A DNA stretch of 64,000 nucleotides, from assembly GCA_021825365.1 (NCBI GenBank), contig JAKAHR010000007.1, positions 1-64,000 on the forward strand, in the 5' to 3' direction. Source of the stretch: Nitrospirota bacterium. Its GTDB lineage: Bacteria > Nitrospirota > Thermodesulfovibrionia > Thermodesulfovibrionales > UBA6898. Positions 1-8,547 of this stretch are shown piece after piece; the first letter of the stretch is position 1; each line of letters begins with the position of its first letter. The notes under the pieces were generated by a model. It was not told where the DNA came from. It saw only the letters and a list, made by a program, of their open reading frames with translations, and did not search any database. The translations under genes and the position numbers were made by a program.

Positions 1-402
1 GCTGTAAATTACCGAAGGCCTGCTGAACAGGCAGCGTATTGTCCCGGCGACTGACGCGAGGATGAACCACGACCAGGTGCTGTCGAGCCTCAGGAATATC
101 TTCTCCAGGAAGTACAGCGGGTAGACCGGAAGGAGCAGAGCAAACTCCCAGAACTTGAACCAGAAACGCCTTGCGGTCACCCTCCGCAGGAAGTGCCTCA
201 CCTCGTACCGTATGCCGGAAGGCGCCGGGGAGAAGATCCGGATGTGCCGCAGCTCCCTGTTGCGGCTGCCGCAGGGAGAGGAGATGAGCGTTGCCTCAAT
301 CCCTTTTTCCCTGAAAAAGATCAGCTTGTCATCGATATGGTGGGCCGGCGCCATCGCGTCCATGTTCGCAAAATACGAGATGATCAGCCAGCGGTCTTTC
401 AT
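1..402 (-). CDS. glycosyltransferase, N-terminal part (runs off window)
   Basis: The reading frame is open from an ATG at 402 to the window edge, giving 134 residues. It begins MKDRWLIISYFAN, a beta-strand typical of the first Rossmann fold of GT-B glycosyltransferases, followed by a region reading DKLIFFREKGIEATLIS, which fits the donor-independent N-terminal domain. A hydrophobic stretch near residues 85-100 may associate with the membrane. Its ATG overlaps the stop of the upstream epimerase gene in an ATGA arrangement, so it is translationally coupled to the LPS/O-antigen cluster. The catalytic C-terminal domain is outside the window, so sugar specificity cannot be judged. Confidence 0.7.
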   Translation of the reverse strand, partial: MKDRWLIISYFANMDAMAPAHHIDDKLIFFREKGIEATLISSPCGSRNRELRHIRIFSPAPSGIRYEVRHFLRRVTARRFWFKFWEFALLLPVYPLYFLEKIFLRLDSTWSWFILASVAGTIRCLFSRPSVIYS

Positions 403-1520
403 GGCAGGGGATGTATTGGAATACTGAGTATGTCCCTGATCCGTATCGCCGCCTTCCCGTCGCCGTAGGGGTTTTTCCGCCTCGCCATGCGGGAATAGGA
501 GGCCCTGTCCTGAAGCAGGGTCTTCGCCGAGGAGACTATCTTCTTTCTGTCCGTGCCGACCAGCAGTGCTGTTCCGGCCTTTATCCCCTCGATACGCTCT
601 GTCACCTCCCTCATCACGAGCACCGGTTTGCCGAGGCCGGGCGCCTCCTCCTGGATGCCGCCCGAGTCGGTCAGGACGAGATAGCATTTCTTCAGGAGCC
701 AGATGAGGTGGGAATATTCAAGCGGCTCCATGAGATGGATGTTCTTCGTGTTTCCCAGCAGCGGAAAGACATGGGCGCGCACGACCGGGTTCAGATGCAC
801 GGGATAGACGATCTGCACATCCTCTTTCGCGAGGTCTCTCAGCGCCCGGCAGATGTTCTCAAAGGGTTTCCCGAAGCTCTCCCTCCGGTGGCCGGTGACG
901 AGGATGATCCTCTTTGAGAAATCGAGGGACCGGAAGTATTCATAAAATCCCCGTTCATCGTCACCAATGATCCCGAGCCCCATGAGCAGCGCATCGATGA
1001 CCGTGTTGCCGACCACATGGATCTGCTCCGCGGGTATGTTTTCCTTCAGGAGATTCAGCCGGGCGGTCTTTGTCGGCGCAAAGTGAAGATCAGCCAGATG
1101 GCCTGCGAGGATGCGGTTCATCTCCTCTGGAAAGGGCGATGCCTTGTTGAAACTCCGCAGCCCCGCCTCGACGTGGGCCACCCTGACCTGCGAGTAAAAA
1201 CCGGCGAGCGCGCCTGCAAACGCTGTTGTCGTATCCCCCTGCACGAGGATCAGGTCGGGACGGTCTGCCCTGATCACGCCTTCAAGGGCGCCCAGGGCCC
1301 GCGTTGTGACCGTGAAGAGGCTCTGCCCCTGCGTCATGATCTTCAGGTCATAGTCGGGCGTTATCGAAAAAAACCGGAGCACCTGGTCGAGCATCTCCCG
1401 GTGTTGTCCGGTGACGCAGACGCCGACGTGGCCGATCTCCCGGAGCCGAAGGATGAGAGGGGCGAGCTTGATCGCCTCAGGCCGCGTGCCGAAGATAAAG
1501 AGGAACCTGCGCCTGTTCAC
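399..1520 (-). CDS. wecB: UDP-N-acetylglucosamine 2-epimerase (non-hydrolysing)
   Basis: The 373-residue product matches the usual length of WecB/MnaA enzymes, which interconvert UDP-GlcNAc and UDP-ManNAc in the cytoplasm for surface polysaccharide synthesis. Family motifs are visible: FGTRPEAIKLAP at the N-terminus, the catalytic region HVEAGLRS with PFPEEMNR shortly after, GHRRESFG in the middle and DSGGIQEEA before the C-terminus. It sits between two glycosyltransferase genes with 4-base overlaps at both ends, so it is part of one LPS/O-antigen operon. ManNAc or a derivative may therefore be a component of this strain's O-chain (inference). Confidence 0.93.
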   Translation of the reverse strand: MNRRRFLFIFGTRPEAIKLAPLILRLREIGHVGVCVTGQHREMLDQVLRFFSITPDYDLKIMTQGQSLFTVTTRALGALEGVIRADRPDLILVQGDTTTAFAGALAGFYSQVRVAHVEAGLRSFNKASPFPEEMNRILAGHLADLHFAPTKTARLNLLKENIPAEQIHVVGNTVIDALLMGLGIIGDDERGFYEYFRSLDFSKRIILVTGHRRESFGKPFENICRALRDLAKEDVQIVYPVHLNPVVRAHVFPLLGNTKNIHLMEPLEYSHLIWLLKKCYLVLTDSGGIQEEAPGLGKPVLVMREVTERIEGIKAGTALLVGTDRKKIVSSAKTLLQDRASYSRMARRKNPYGDGKAAIRIRDILSIPIHPLP

Positions 1521-2284
1521 GACCCTTCCTTTGCACGCTGGATTTCGAGGAGGATCGCGTACTTGAAGAATGTCCCGCCCGCCCTTGTCAGGGCGATGAC
1601 AAAACCGTCGAACCCCTCGATGAAACCCCGTTTCTGTATGTACACCTTGAAGAACATGGCGATGCCGTGCAGAAAAGGGGAGAGGACAGTCGCCCTCCGG
1701 CCTTCGTCATAGAGTTCCTGCGCCATATCCCTGGAGCGCACCTCGAGGACGCGCAGCATGTGGGTGTAACCGGTGAAACTGAAATGTTCGATCGGAAGCG
1801 CAGTGTCGGCAAGAGAGCCGGTCGTCTCCCACCTGCCGTGGGTTATTGCCGTGTACCGGCCCGTATGTTTTCTGAACAGCCTGATGATCCGGTCGGGCCA
1901 CCAGCCGCAGGTGCGTATCCATCTTCCATGGAAAAAGTTCTTCCGGGGAAAGCGGTAGGCATCAGCGCTTGATGGATCGGCGACGATCCTCTTTATTTCC
2001 AGGCCGGTATCTTCCGGGATGCGTTCGTCTGCGTCCAGCACAAGGACCCACTCATGCGAGCACTTGTCTATGGCGCTGTTCTTCTGCGGGCCGTCTCCCT
2101 TCCAGTCCTCGACAAAGACCCTGCAGCCTGCCTGCTTCGCGATCTCGACCGTCCGGTCGGCGCTCCCCGAATCAACCACAACGATCTCCGCCGCAAAGGC
2201 GACGCTTTCAAGAAGCCGGGGCAGGTTCTTCTCCTCATTCTTGGTAATGACCGCAACAGAGAGCGGAACCTTTTCAGTTGTCAC
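1517..2284 (-). CDS. family 2 glycosyltransferase, WaaE/KdtX-like
   Basis: A 255-residue GT-A glycosyltransferase. It starts with the family 2 pattern VAVITKNEEKNLPRLLES and carries VVVDSGSADRT and LDADERIP, the latter being the DXD-type metal and nucleotide-sugar site. The later CGWWPDRIIRLFRK is typical of the WaaE/KdtX branch that adds a hexose to the LPS inner core. I chose the GTG at 2284: the longer frame to 2386 adds a Pro/Ser-rich leader that only shadows the end of the ligase gene. It overlaps the ligase stop by 11 bases. The acceptor cannot be proven from sequence. Confidence 0.8.
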   Translation of the reverse strand: MTTEKVPLSVAVITKNEEKNLPRLLESVAFAAEIVVVDSGSADRTVEIAKQAGCRVFVEDWKGDGPQKNSAIDKCSHEWVLVLDADERIPEDTGLEIKRIVADPSSADAYRFPRKNFFHGRWIRTCGWWPDRIIRLFRKHTGRYTAITHGRWETTGSLADTALPIEHFSFTGYTHMLRVLEVRSRDMAQELYDEGRRATVLSPFLHGIAMFFKVYIQKRGFIEGFDGFVIALTRAGGTFFKYAILLEIQRAKEGS

Positions 2285-3467
2285 GAATCGCCTCCGAAAT
2301 CCCGGTAAAGAGGGGAAGGGCCATGGCTGTGGCAAAGGGCAGCAGCTGGGTGTCGGACAGGCTGCCCACGACGAAGACCGCAGCAAAGGAGAGCACGGAA
2401 AATCCGGGTGCCGAATCCCGGAAGCGCCACCCCTTCCTCAACAGGGCTATGAGCAGCCAGCAGAAGGCGATGAGGCCCGTGATTCCGAAGCTGACCATCT
2501 GGTACAGGAAGCTGTTGTGTGGATGGTCGTAGAAGGGGAGCAAAGGGTCTGCCTTGTGCAGCTCCCACGCCTGCCTGAATCCCGACGTACCGATGCCGAT
2601 GACCGGGTGGCTCCTGATTTCCTCAAGTGCTATCCGCCACATGTGAAAACGGTGGCCGAGAGAAGTGTTGATGTCCCCGCTTTGGTAGCGGGAGATGTCG
2701 GATGCAGCCGCGGCAAAGCGTGACCTTACGACCGGAAAGGAGAAAAGCACGGCGCCCAGGACGACACAGGCGATGAGCGTCACCGCCATGCGGCGCCTGC
2801 CGATGATGTTGTGTATCACCAGAGGGAAAAGGAGGATCAGCGCTATGTAGCCGCTGCGGCCCCCCACAAAGCCGATCGTGGCGAAATACTGCGTAATGAG
2901 CAGGCCGTAGAACAGCCGTTCGTTCCGGGATCCGGCCCTGAAGAAATAGAAGGACGATATGAGTATGCCGGTGGTGAGCAGCAGTGAAAAGGCGATGTGC
3001 GCGGAACTCCCGCCCAGGAGGCCTGTGGTAAGCCCCTTCTTGAGCGGCACGAGGCCTGCAAACTGCAGTATCGCCACCAAGCTGTTGATGAACAATCCGG
3101 CCAGAAAGCCCCGGATAGGGAGGTTACGCTGTCTCATGCCGCAGACCACCGGGGCACAGGCAACGGCATAGAGCCAGTAATGGGATTTCAGCGCAACGGG
3201 CAGACCGTCCGCAGGTACGGGCGTATACAGCAGCCCGACCCACGGCAGGAGGATGAGCAACACGACCGGAAGGGCTGTGTCAGCAGCCCGCCAGGCGGAT
3301 ATATCCCTCAGGAACCGTCCGGAAAAAAGCCAGACAAAGAGCACCAGCAGACCGCAGATCACGGTCGGTGATGTGGCTACGGGCAGGAAGAAGAACATGC
3401 CGCAGCAGCCTGCCTGGAGAATGGCCTCCGCGCTGATCCTTCTTTCCGCTCCTGCTGCACGATGCAT
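2274..3467 (-). CDS. O-antigen ligase family membrane protein
   Basis: A 397-residue polytopic inner-membrane protein with about ten to twelve hydrophobic segments. The large hydrophilic loop near residues 245-310 contains SLGHRFHMWRIALEEI, then GIGTSGFR and HPHNSFLYQ. This is the hallmark of the Wzy_C/WaaL family, where an Arg and a His of the periplasmic loop serve transfer of undecaprenyl-linked polysaccharide to lipid A-core. WaaL ligase, O-antigen polymerase and related bactoprenol-glycan ligases share these features. The location among core transferases and next to msbA favours ligase. Start ATG overlaps the upstream gene's stop as TAATG. Confidence 0.82.
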   Translation of the reverse strand: MHRAAGAERRISAEAILQAGCCGMFFFLPVATSPTVICGLLVLFVWLFSGRFLRDISAWRAADTALPVVLLILLPWVGLLYTPVPADGLPVALKSHYWLYAVACAPVVCGMRQRNLPIRGFLAGLFINSLVAILQFAGLVPLKKGLTTGLLGGSSAHIAFSLLLTTGILISSFYFFRAGSRNERLFYGLLITQYFATIGFVGGRSGYIALILLFPLVIHNIIGRRRMAVTLIACVVLGAVLFSFPVVRSRFAAAASDISRYQSGDINTSLGHRFHMWRIALEEIRSHPVIGIGTSGFRQAWELHKADPLLPFYDHPHNSFLYQMVSFGITGLIAFCWLLIALLRKGWRFRDSAPGFSVLSFAAVFVVGSLSDTQLLPFATAMALPLFTGISEAIRDN

Positions 3468-4264
3468 TATGATCCCCCGGCCTGTTTCCGCAGGCCGTTT
3501 CTGCAGAAGTACTCCCCTGAGGCCATGGCCGCCCGGAGGAGCTGCCGGTTATAGGTGTTGACGCTCTTGTTTGTCGGATGCCACAGGTGGAAACAGACCA
3601 TCATGAAGGGATGGACCTTCTTCAGGAGGCCGTAGGTAAAGAACCTGCAGGCAAGGTCGGAGTCCTCATTGCCCCAGCCGACGAAATCCTCGTTGAATCC
3701 GTTGACAGCCTCAAGGTCTTTTCTGAAAAAGCTCATGTTGCACGACTTGATCCCCTTGAGTTTCCTGTTGCTGACCGCAGGGAAAAAAGGCATCCTGACA
3801 AGATGGTGCACATTCGAGATGCCGCCGGTGGCGGCGAGAGTGATGAGCGCGGCGACGGAATTCGCCGTCCGAAAATCAAACGAGGGGAGGGCCTTCTTGT
3901 TGACCAGTATCCGTTTGCCCTGTATGAAGTGGCCTTTCTCGGCAAGCGCCGCGTGATCTCCCACAAAATAGCGGTTGATGATGCAGTCTCCGTCGAGGAT
4001 GATGATATAGTCCCCTGATGACCGTTCAACGGCCTTGTTGCGGATCATGGCGGCCCTGAACCCCATGTTTTCCTGGCGGACATGCAGCACGGGAAAGGAC
4101 ACCCTGCCGCCGAATGCCCTGACGACCGCTGCCGTCTCTTCTCCTGAGCCGTCGTCCGCAATGACCACCTCATCCGGACGCCTTTTCTGGAAGAGCACGC
4201 TGTCCAGGACCTTCTCCAGAGCAACGGGACTGTTATATGTCGTTATTATGAGCGATGCCTTCAC
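3467..4264 (-). CDS. family 2 glycosyltransferase with galactosyltransferase-like C-terminus
   Basis: A 265-residue GT-A enzyme. The N-terminus reads SLIITTYNSPVALEKVL. It has ADDGSGEET and the metal-binding LDGDCI motif. Near residue 195 there is FVGWGNEDSDLACR, the WGxEDxD motif of the glycosyltransferase 7 C-terminal domain found in beta-1,4-galactosyltransferase-type enzymes. It probably adds a hexose or hexosamine to a core or O-chain acceptor at the cytoplasmic membrane face. The gene lies between msbA and the ligase. Sugar and acceptor are unknown. Confidence 0.82.
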   Translation of the reverse strand: MKASLIITTYNSPVALEKVLDSVLFQKRRPDEVVIADDGSGEETAAVVRAFGGRVSFPVLHVRQENMGFRAAMIRNKAVERSSGDYIIILDGDCIINRYFVGDHAALAEKGHFIQGKRILVNKKALPSFDFRTANSVAALITLAATGGISNVHHLVRMPFFPAVSNRKLKGIKSCNMSFFRKDLEAVNGFNEDFVGWGNEDSDLACRFFTYGLLKKVHPFMMVCFHLWHPTNKSVNTYNRQLLRAAMASGEYFCRNGLRKQAGGS

Positions 4265-4315
4265 TGTCTTGTCTTACCGCACCCCGATGGAATCACGCCG
4301 TCTCCCGGAATCTTT

Positions 4316-6052
4316 TCAGCGCTCCTGACCGCTGAACTGCATCTCGTACAATTTTCCGTATATGCCTCCCCGGCCGTAGAGTTCCTCGTGCGTGCCGGAC
4401 TCGGCGATCCTGCCCCTGTCGATCACGACTATCCGGTCAGCCCTCTTTATGGTGGAGAGCCGGTGGGCGATCACCAGGGTCGTGCGGTTCATCATGAGGT
4501 TTTCCATGGCCCGCTGCACCATCATCTCCGAGGCTGTATCAAGCGATGAAGTCGCCTCGTCAAGGATCAGGATCGGAGGGTTCCTGAGGATCGCCCGCGC
4601 TATAGACAGCCGCTGCCGCTGCCCCCCCGAGAGTCTCATGCCCCGTTCGCCGACGATGGTGTTGTAGCCCTGGGGCAGCTCCGCGATAAAGTCATGGGCA
4701 TAGGCGGCCTTTGCGGCTGAGACTATCTCCTCAAGGGAGGCCTCGGGCTTGCCGTAGGCGATGTTCGCCCGGACGGTGTCGTTGAAGAGCACCACCTCCT
4801 GGCTGACGATGCCGAACTGCCCCCGCAGCGACGGAAAGGTGGCTGTTGATATGTCGATGCCGTCGATGCAGATTTTCCCCTCTGTCGGCCTGAAGAAGCC
4901 GGGCAGGAGGTTCACGAGGGTCGTCTTGCCGCCGCCGCTCTTTCCGACAAAGGCGACGATCTCCCCTTTTCTTATCGTCAGGCGTATCGAATCCAGCGCC
5001 TTGTGTTTCTCCGACGGATAGGTGAATGAGACGTCCTGTATGTCGATGGAACTGCTGATGGCCGGCAGGATGACGTCGCCGTCCTTCTCCTGCGCCTCGG
5101 AGAAGAGATGGTCGATCCGGGCCAGGGGCGCTGTCGCCTGCTGGATGCCGATGTTGATCCGTGCGAGCCTCCGGGCCGGCGTGTAGATGAGGAAGACCGC
5201 GGTGAGGAAAGAGGTGAAATCTCCGACCGTGATGACATTGTTGATGATGAGCCGCGCGCCGTACCACATGACAAAGGCTATGCCGAGCCCTCCCACCGCC
5301 TCCATCATGAGGGACGACGCCTCGGACACCCGCGTTGCGCGCATGTTCTCGCGGTAGAAATCCCTGTTGATCAGGCGGAACCGCTCGGTCTGGTCTGCCT
5401 GGCGGTTGAAGGCCTTGATGATCTTTATCCCGGAAAAGGTCTCGTTCAGGAACTCGGTTATCGAGGATATCTTTTCCTGCGTGCGCCTGCTTATCTGTTT
5501 CATCCTCCTGCCGAGCCTGCCGACAACGTAGAAGGCGCTCGGCAGCACGATGATCGAGATGAGGGTCAGGTCCCACCGCCGCCAGATGGCGACCGCGGTG
5601 AGAGCGATGACGGAGAAGGTCTCGATAAAGAGGTCCTTGATGGTGAGAGACACCAGTTCCTGCAGCACGGCCGTGTCGTTGATCACCCTGGAGATGAGTT
5701 CTCCGCTTGAGTTTTTGCCGTAATAACCCAGCGGCAGGCCGACGGCATGTCCCAGGAGGCGGTTCCTGAGGTTCATGACCATCTTCTGTGCGGCCGAGCG
5801 CATGAGGTATTCGTGAAAAAAGGTCAATATACCCTTGAAGAGGAAGAGGAGAAAGACGCCGACCGGCAGGACGAGGAGCAGGCGCGCGTCCTTGCTGATG
5901 AAGATGTTGTCCATGGCGGGCTTGACCAGCCAGGCAAGCGCGGCATTCAGGCCCGAAACGGCGAGGCTGATGACGGCTGCCGCCGCAACCCGCTTCCGGT
6001 ACGGACCGACGAGGTGAAAAATCCTTTTAAGGTCTTCCATGGATTGCATCAT
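4316..6052 (-). CDS. msbA: lipid A export ABC transporter, fused permease/ATPase
   Basis: A 578-residue half-transporter of the usual MsbA length. Six hydrophobic segments lie within residues 1-310. The nucleotide-binding domain has Walker A GKSGGGKTT, Q-loop VSQEV, signature LSGGQRQR, Walker B ILILDEATSSLD and an H-loop in VIAHRLS. MsbA homodimers flip core-lipid A across the inner membrane using ATP. It heads the LPS gene run and is separated from the next glycosyltransferase by only about 50 bases. The start is ambiguous (ATGs at 6052, 6049 and 6040, with no clear Shine-Dalgarno). Other multidrug half-transporters look similar, but the context favours MsbA. Confidence 0.9.
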   Translation of the reverse strand: MMQSMEDLKRIFHLVGPYRKRVAAAAVISLAVSGLNAALAWLVKPAMDNIFISKDARLLLVLPVGVFLLFLFKGILTFFHEYLMRSAAQKMVMNLRNRLLGHAVGLPLGYYGKNSSGELISRVINDTAVLQELVSLTIKDLFIETFSVIALTAVAIWRRWDLTLISIIVLPSAFYVVGRLGRRMKQISRRTQEKISSITEFLNETFSGIKIIKAFNRQADQTERFRLINRDFYRENMRATRVSEASSLMMEAVGGLGIAFVMWYGARLIINNVITVGDFTSFLTAVFLIYTPARRLARINIGIQQATAPLARIDHLFSEAQEKDGDVILPAISSSIDIQDVSFTYPSEKHKALDSIRLTIRKGEIVAFVGKSGGGKTTLVNLLPGFFRPTEGKICIDGIDISTATFPSLRGQFGIVSQEVVLFNDTVRANIAYGKPEASLEEIVSAAKAAYAHDFIAELPQGYNTIVGERGMRLSGGQRQRLSIARAILRNPPILILDEATSSLDTASEMMVQRAMENLMMNRTTLVIAHRLSTIKRADRIVVIDRGRIAESGTHEELYGRGGIYGKLYEMQFSGQER

Positions 6053-6200
6053 TATAATCGAAGAATAGCAACAATATAAACCTTGGAACTGCCAAAACAG
6101 GCGGATATAAATGCGCGGGGATACCGGCAGTCGCTCGAACTCGGGAGCTGGGTTCTCACTACTACCTCACTACCTCAAATTAGTATAAACATAAGCCAGC

Positions 6201-6268
6201 GTCATTCCCCGGCTTGACCGGGGAATCCAGAAGGCACTGGATGCCCGCTTACAACCTGCGGGCATGAC
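6201..6268. repeat. interspersed palindromic repeat (three-hairpin, GTCAT...ATGAC ends)
   Basis: The segment is bounded by GTCAT at 6201 and ATGAC at 6264. Inside are three inverted pairs: ATTCCCCGG with CCGGGGAAT, ATCCAG with CTGGAT, and ATGCCCGC with GCGGGCAT, giving a cloverleaf-like fold. Elements of this form (a hairpin ending in GGAATCCAG followed by CTGGATGCCCGC) are known as dispersed intergenic repeats in many Gram-negative genomes. It lies in the 239-base divergence-free gap between msbA and the CYTH gene. Only one copy is present in this window. Confidence 0.7.
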
Positions 6269-6291
6269 AGACAATGAAGCTCAGACGGTCA

Positions 6292-6819
6292 CTATGTGCT
6301 CACCTTATAGTGGCGGGCGAGCTGTACTGCGTCCCACGGGAGGCAGTCTTCCTTCCTGAATCCCAGGAGTGAAGCGCAGTCGCGCACCGAAGGGACGTCA
6401 GGCCCCTCGATCTCCAGGAACTCGGGGATGTATTCGTGCTCTCCGTGGTATTTGTCCAGTTCGAAGCGCACCCCGGCCAGGGCGTAAGAGGTCCGGTGTT
6501 TTTCCATCTCGAGCCACGGGGTGAACCCGAGGGATTCCAGGATGGAGCGCATCCCCTCGAAGTCCGACACCGTCACCTCGGTCTCCTGCCGCACCTTGGC
6601 GTCTCTGTCTTCCACATGTCCCTTGTATGTCAGCACAGCGCGCAGCCCCTCTTTCCGCAGCCGCAATGTCCCCTTCTGTTTCCTCACACTCCGGTCCGGT
6701 GAATCATAATAGACGGCATGGATGGGACCGTCGAATACCAAGGAGGCGCCGAGGGATATGAGTCGCTGTTCCACGGCCTTCCTGTTGATCCCGAGTATCT
6801 TGACTTCAGCCTCAAGCAT
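6292..6819 (-). CDS. CYTH domain protein, class IV adenylate cyclase-like
   Basis: A 175-residue protein covering the whole CYTH fold. The N-terminal EAEVKILGI carries the alternating acidic/Lys ExExK signature that binds metal and triphosphate. Basic and acidic strand residues follow in LRLRKEG, LTYKGH and RQETEV, with ELDKY and FLEIEG near the C-terminus, as in CyaB/thiamine-triphosphatase relatives. I preferred the ATG at 6819 over 6837 because GGTGGAG lies just upstream. It may hydrolyse or cyclise a nucleotide or inorganic triphosphate. Substrate cannot be told from sequence and there are no cAMP genes nearby. Confidence 0.8.
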   Translation of the reverse strand: MLEAEVKILGINRKAVEQRLISLGASLVFDGPIHAVYYDSPDRSVRKQKGTLRLRKEGLRAVLTYKGHVEDRDAKVRQETEVTVSDFEGMRSILESLGFTPWLEMEKHRTSYALAGVRFELDKYHGEHEYIPEFLEIEGPDVPSVRDCASLLGFRKEDCLPWDAVQLARHYKVST

Positions 6820-6993
6820 GACGACTCCACCGCGCATTCATGCGATGATTATATCCCATCGCGCTGCTCCGTGAAAACAGATCGATGCGGCCGGCTGCGA
6901 GGGAGGATAATAACCCAAAATGCAGGCATGCTGAGAGGCGGCGCTTTAGGCCGCGGAAGCGCCGTTTTTTCCCGAAAAATGAGCTTTTTGGGC

Positions 6994-7022
6994 TTGACAA
7001 AAAAAAAACTTCTTGATACTGT
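6994..7022 (+). promoter_or_regulatory. sigma-70-type promoter for the HU gene
   Basis: A perfect TTGACA (6994-6999) is followed after 17 bases, mostly adenines, by TACTGT (7017-7022). It lies about 50 bases upstream of the HU start, whose ribosome site is the G-rich AAGGGGGG. The A-tract spacer suggests a strong, intrinsically curved promoter. Confidence 0.7.
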
Positions 7023-7074
7023 TATCAGCAGAGTTCTTCATTAACTAAATAACAAGAAAGGGGGGAAACACTTA

Positions 7075-7350
7075 ATGACCAAGACAGAGCTTATCGACAA
7101 AATAGCCTCAGGCGCGGGTCTCAGCAAGGCTGATGCGAACCGGGCACTTGATTCCACTCTGGATGCCGTTAAGGCGGCGCTTAAGAAGGGACAGAAAGTG
7201 ACTATCGTCGGATTCGGGACCTTTGCAGTGACCAAGAGGAAGGCGAGAAAGGGGCGCAACCCGAGGACGGGACAGGTGATCAATATCCCTGCGGCGAAGA
7301 CGCCGAAGTTTACCGCCGGCAAGGCACTCAAGGACGCTGTCAAGAAATAA
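7075..7350 (+). CDS. hup: HU-type DNA-binding protein
   Basis: A 91-codon gene encoding a standard-length HU/IHF-family histone-like protein. It starts [10 protein letters not shown] and contains VGFGTFAV and RNPRTGQ, followed by the DNA-binding beta-arm with the INIPA motif (Pro for intercalation) and the conserved C-terminal [13 protein letters not shown]. Homodimers bend and compact DNA non-specifically. The gene is monocistronic: it has its own strong promoter upstream and an intrinsic terminator 25 bases after the stop. Confidence 0.97.
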   Translation: MTKTELIDKIASGAGLSKADANRALDSTLDAVKAALKKGQKVTIVGFGTFAVTKRKARKGRNPRTGQVINIPAAKTPKFTAGKALKDAVKK

Positions 7351-7374
7351 GTCTTTTTAGAAATGATATTATGG

Positions 7375-7409
7375 AAAGGGACAAACCGTGTTTGTCCCTT
7401 TTGTTTTCG
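7375..7409 (+). terminator. rho-independent terminator after hup
   Basis: A perfect 12-bp stem, AAAGGGACAAAC (7375-7386) with its complement at 7390-7401, closes a 3-base CGT loop and runs into TTTTGTTTT. It ends the HU transcript. Confidence 0.92.
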
Positions 7410-7701
7410 GCCTTTCTCTGATAAGCTGTTCACATGCGATGACCCGCGCAAAAGGAGGTTGCGATGCTTGTCCAATTCATCTTGCAGTTGCATAAATATC
7501 ATGAAAAGAGGGCGGGTGTGCAGAAAAAGACCCATATCCTGCGCGTACATGCGGACAGTCTTGCCACATATTGAGGATTACACCGGCAGTTATGTCCGCG
7601 ATATCCGTGATCAGAACTGATACTGCCGCCATATATGGGCTTTTTATGCATGCCAGACCTCTTTGGTTTGCAACGTTAGGGTTCAGTAGGCCCCTGAAGA
7701 A
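7410..7701. other. intergenic region, no gene recognised
   Basis: No convincing reading frame is present here. An 85-codon open frame at 7363-7620 begins before the HU terminator and runs through its stem, has no ribosome site or family motif, and was not accepted. The end of the gap must contain the promoter for the stress-protein gene at 7702, but I see no good -35/-10 pair. Confidence 0.5.
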
Positions 7702-8547
7702 GTGACCGGCAGGCCCTGCATACTGGCCGGCATAGATCTCGGCCCTGATACGGAGAAAGTCCTTGCCTATGCGGCATGCGCGGCATCCGCGTCCGGCAGC
7801 CGGCTGCAGCTCCTCTACGTCATCGACTACATGCTCACCCCGCCGGCCTACCTGTCATCCTATATCGAAGAAGAAAAAAGACGGGAGGAGGAGGAGATGG
7901 CTGCGTGGACCTCGCGGCTCGGAGCTGCCGGCATCGAGACGGGGCAGGGTACGGTTATAGGCCGTCTCCATGAGGCCTTTGTGGAGGCGCTCGCCGAGTT
8001 CTCCCCTGACCTGCTCATCATCGGACACCGCAGCCACCTTCTGCGTCCGAGCAGTTCCGAGCGACTCATCAGGTCCCTCTCCGTGCCTATGCTCGTCGTT
8101 CGGGGCAGGGCTGCCGGTGGGGCTTCCATAGGATCGGTGCGCATCAGCAGGATACTCTGTCCCGTGGACTTTTCGGACTGCTCCGCAAAGGCGGTGGCTG
8201 CGGCGCGGAGATATGCGGAGATGTTTTCATCTGAACTGAGGCTCCTGCACGTGATACCCTCTCATATAATGAAGGAGAGACTGGGCAGGCATAACTGCGG
8301 GAGGTTCGAGGACCTCCTCCTGGCCGAGGCGGCGAAAAAAATGGCGGCGCTCTCCCGGCATGCGGAAGAAGGAGAGGCGCTCCACGGCGACCCCTGCGAG
8401 GCGATCCCCGCGGTTGCGGAAGAGCTTGGCGCCGACCTCGTGGTGATGGGGGCCCGGGGCCTCTCCTATCTCAAGGGCATGCTCGTCGGGTCGACCACCG
8501 AAGCGGTGTTGAAGACGTCGCCCTGTCCCGTGCTCGTCGTGCGCTGA
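7702..8547 (+). CDS. tandem universal stress protein (two UspA domains)
   Basis: A 281-residue protein with two UspA domains, roughly residues 1-135 and 148-281. The second keeps the ATP-binding pattern GARGLSYLKGMLVGST followed by CPVLVVR. The first has the degenerate GHRSHLLRPSSSER, so it probably does not bind ATP. Such proteins bind ATP or regulate partners under stress. The start is a GTG with a weak AAGAA site. Its stop overlaps the ATG of the cation exchanger (TGATG), so the two are co-translated and the Usp may sense energy or ion status for the exchanger (inference). Confidence 0.9.
   Translation: MTGRPCILAGIDLGPDTEKVLAYAACAASASGSRLQLLYVIDYMLTPPAYLSSYIEEEKRREEEEMAAWTSRLGAAGIETGQGTVIGRLHEAFVEALAEFSPDLLIIGHRSHLLRPSSSERLIRSLSVPMLVVRGRAAGGASIGSVRISRILCPVDFSDCSAKAVAAARRYAEMFSSELRLLHVIPSHIMKERLGRHNCGRFEDLLLAEAAKKMAALSRHAEEGEALHGDPCEAIPAVAEELGADLVVMGARGLSYLKGMLVGSTTEAVLKTSPCPVLVVR

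Noticed and set aside
7363-7620. 85-codon open frame after hup
   Set aside because: It runs through the hup terminator, has no ribosome site and no recognisable protein motif.
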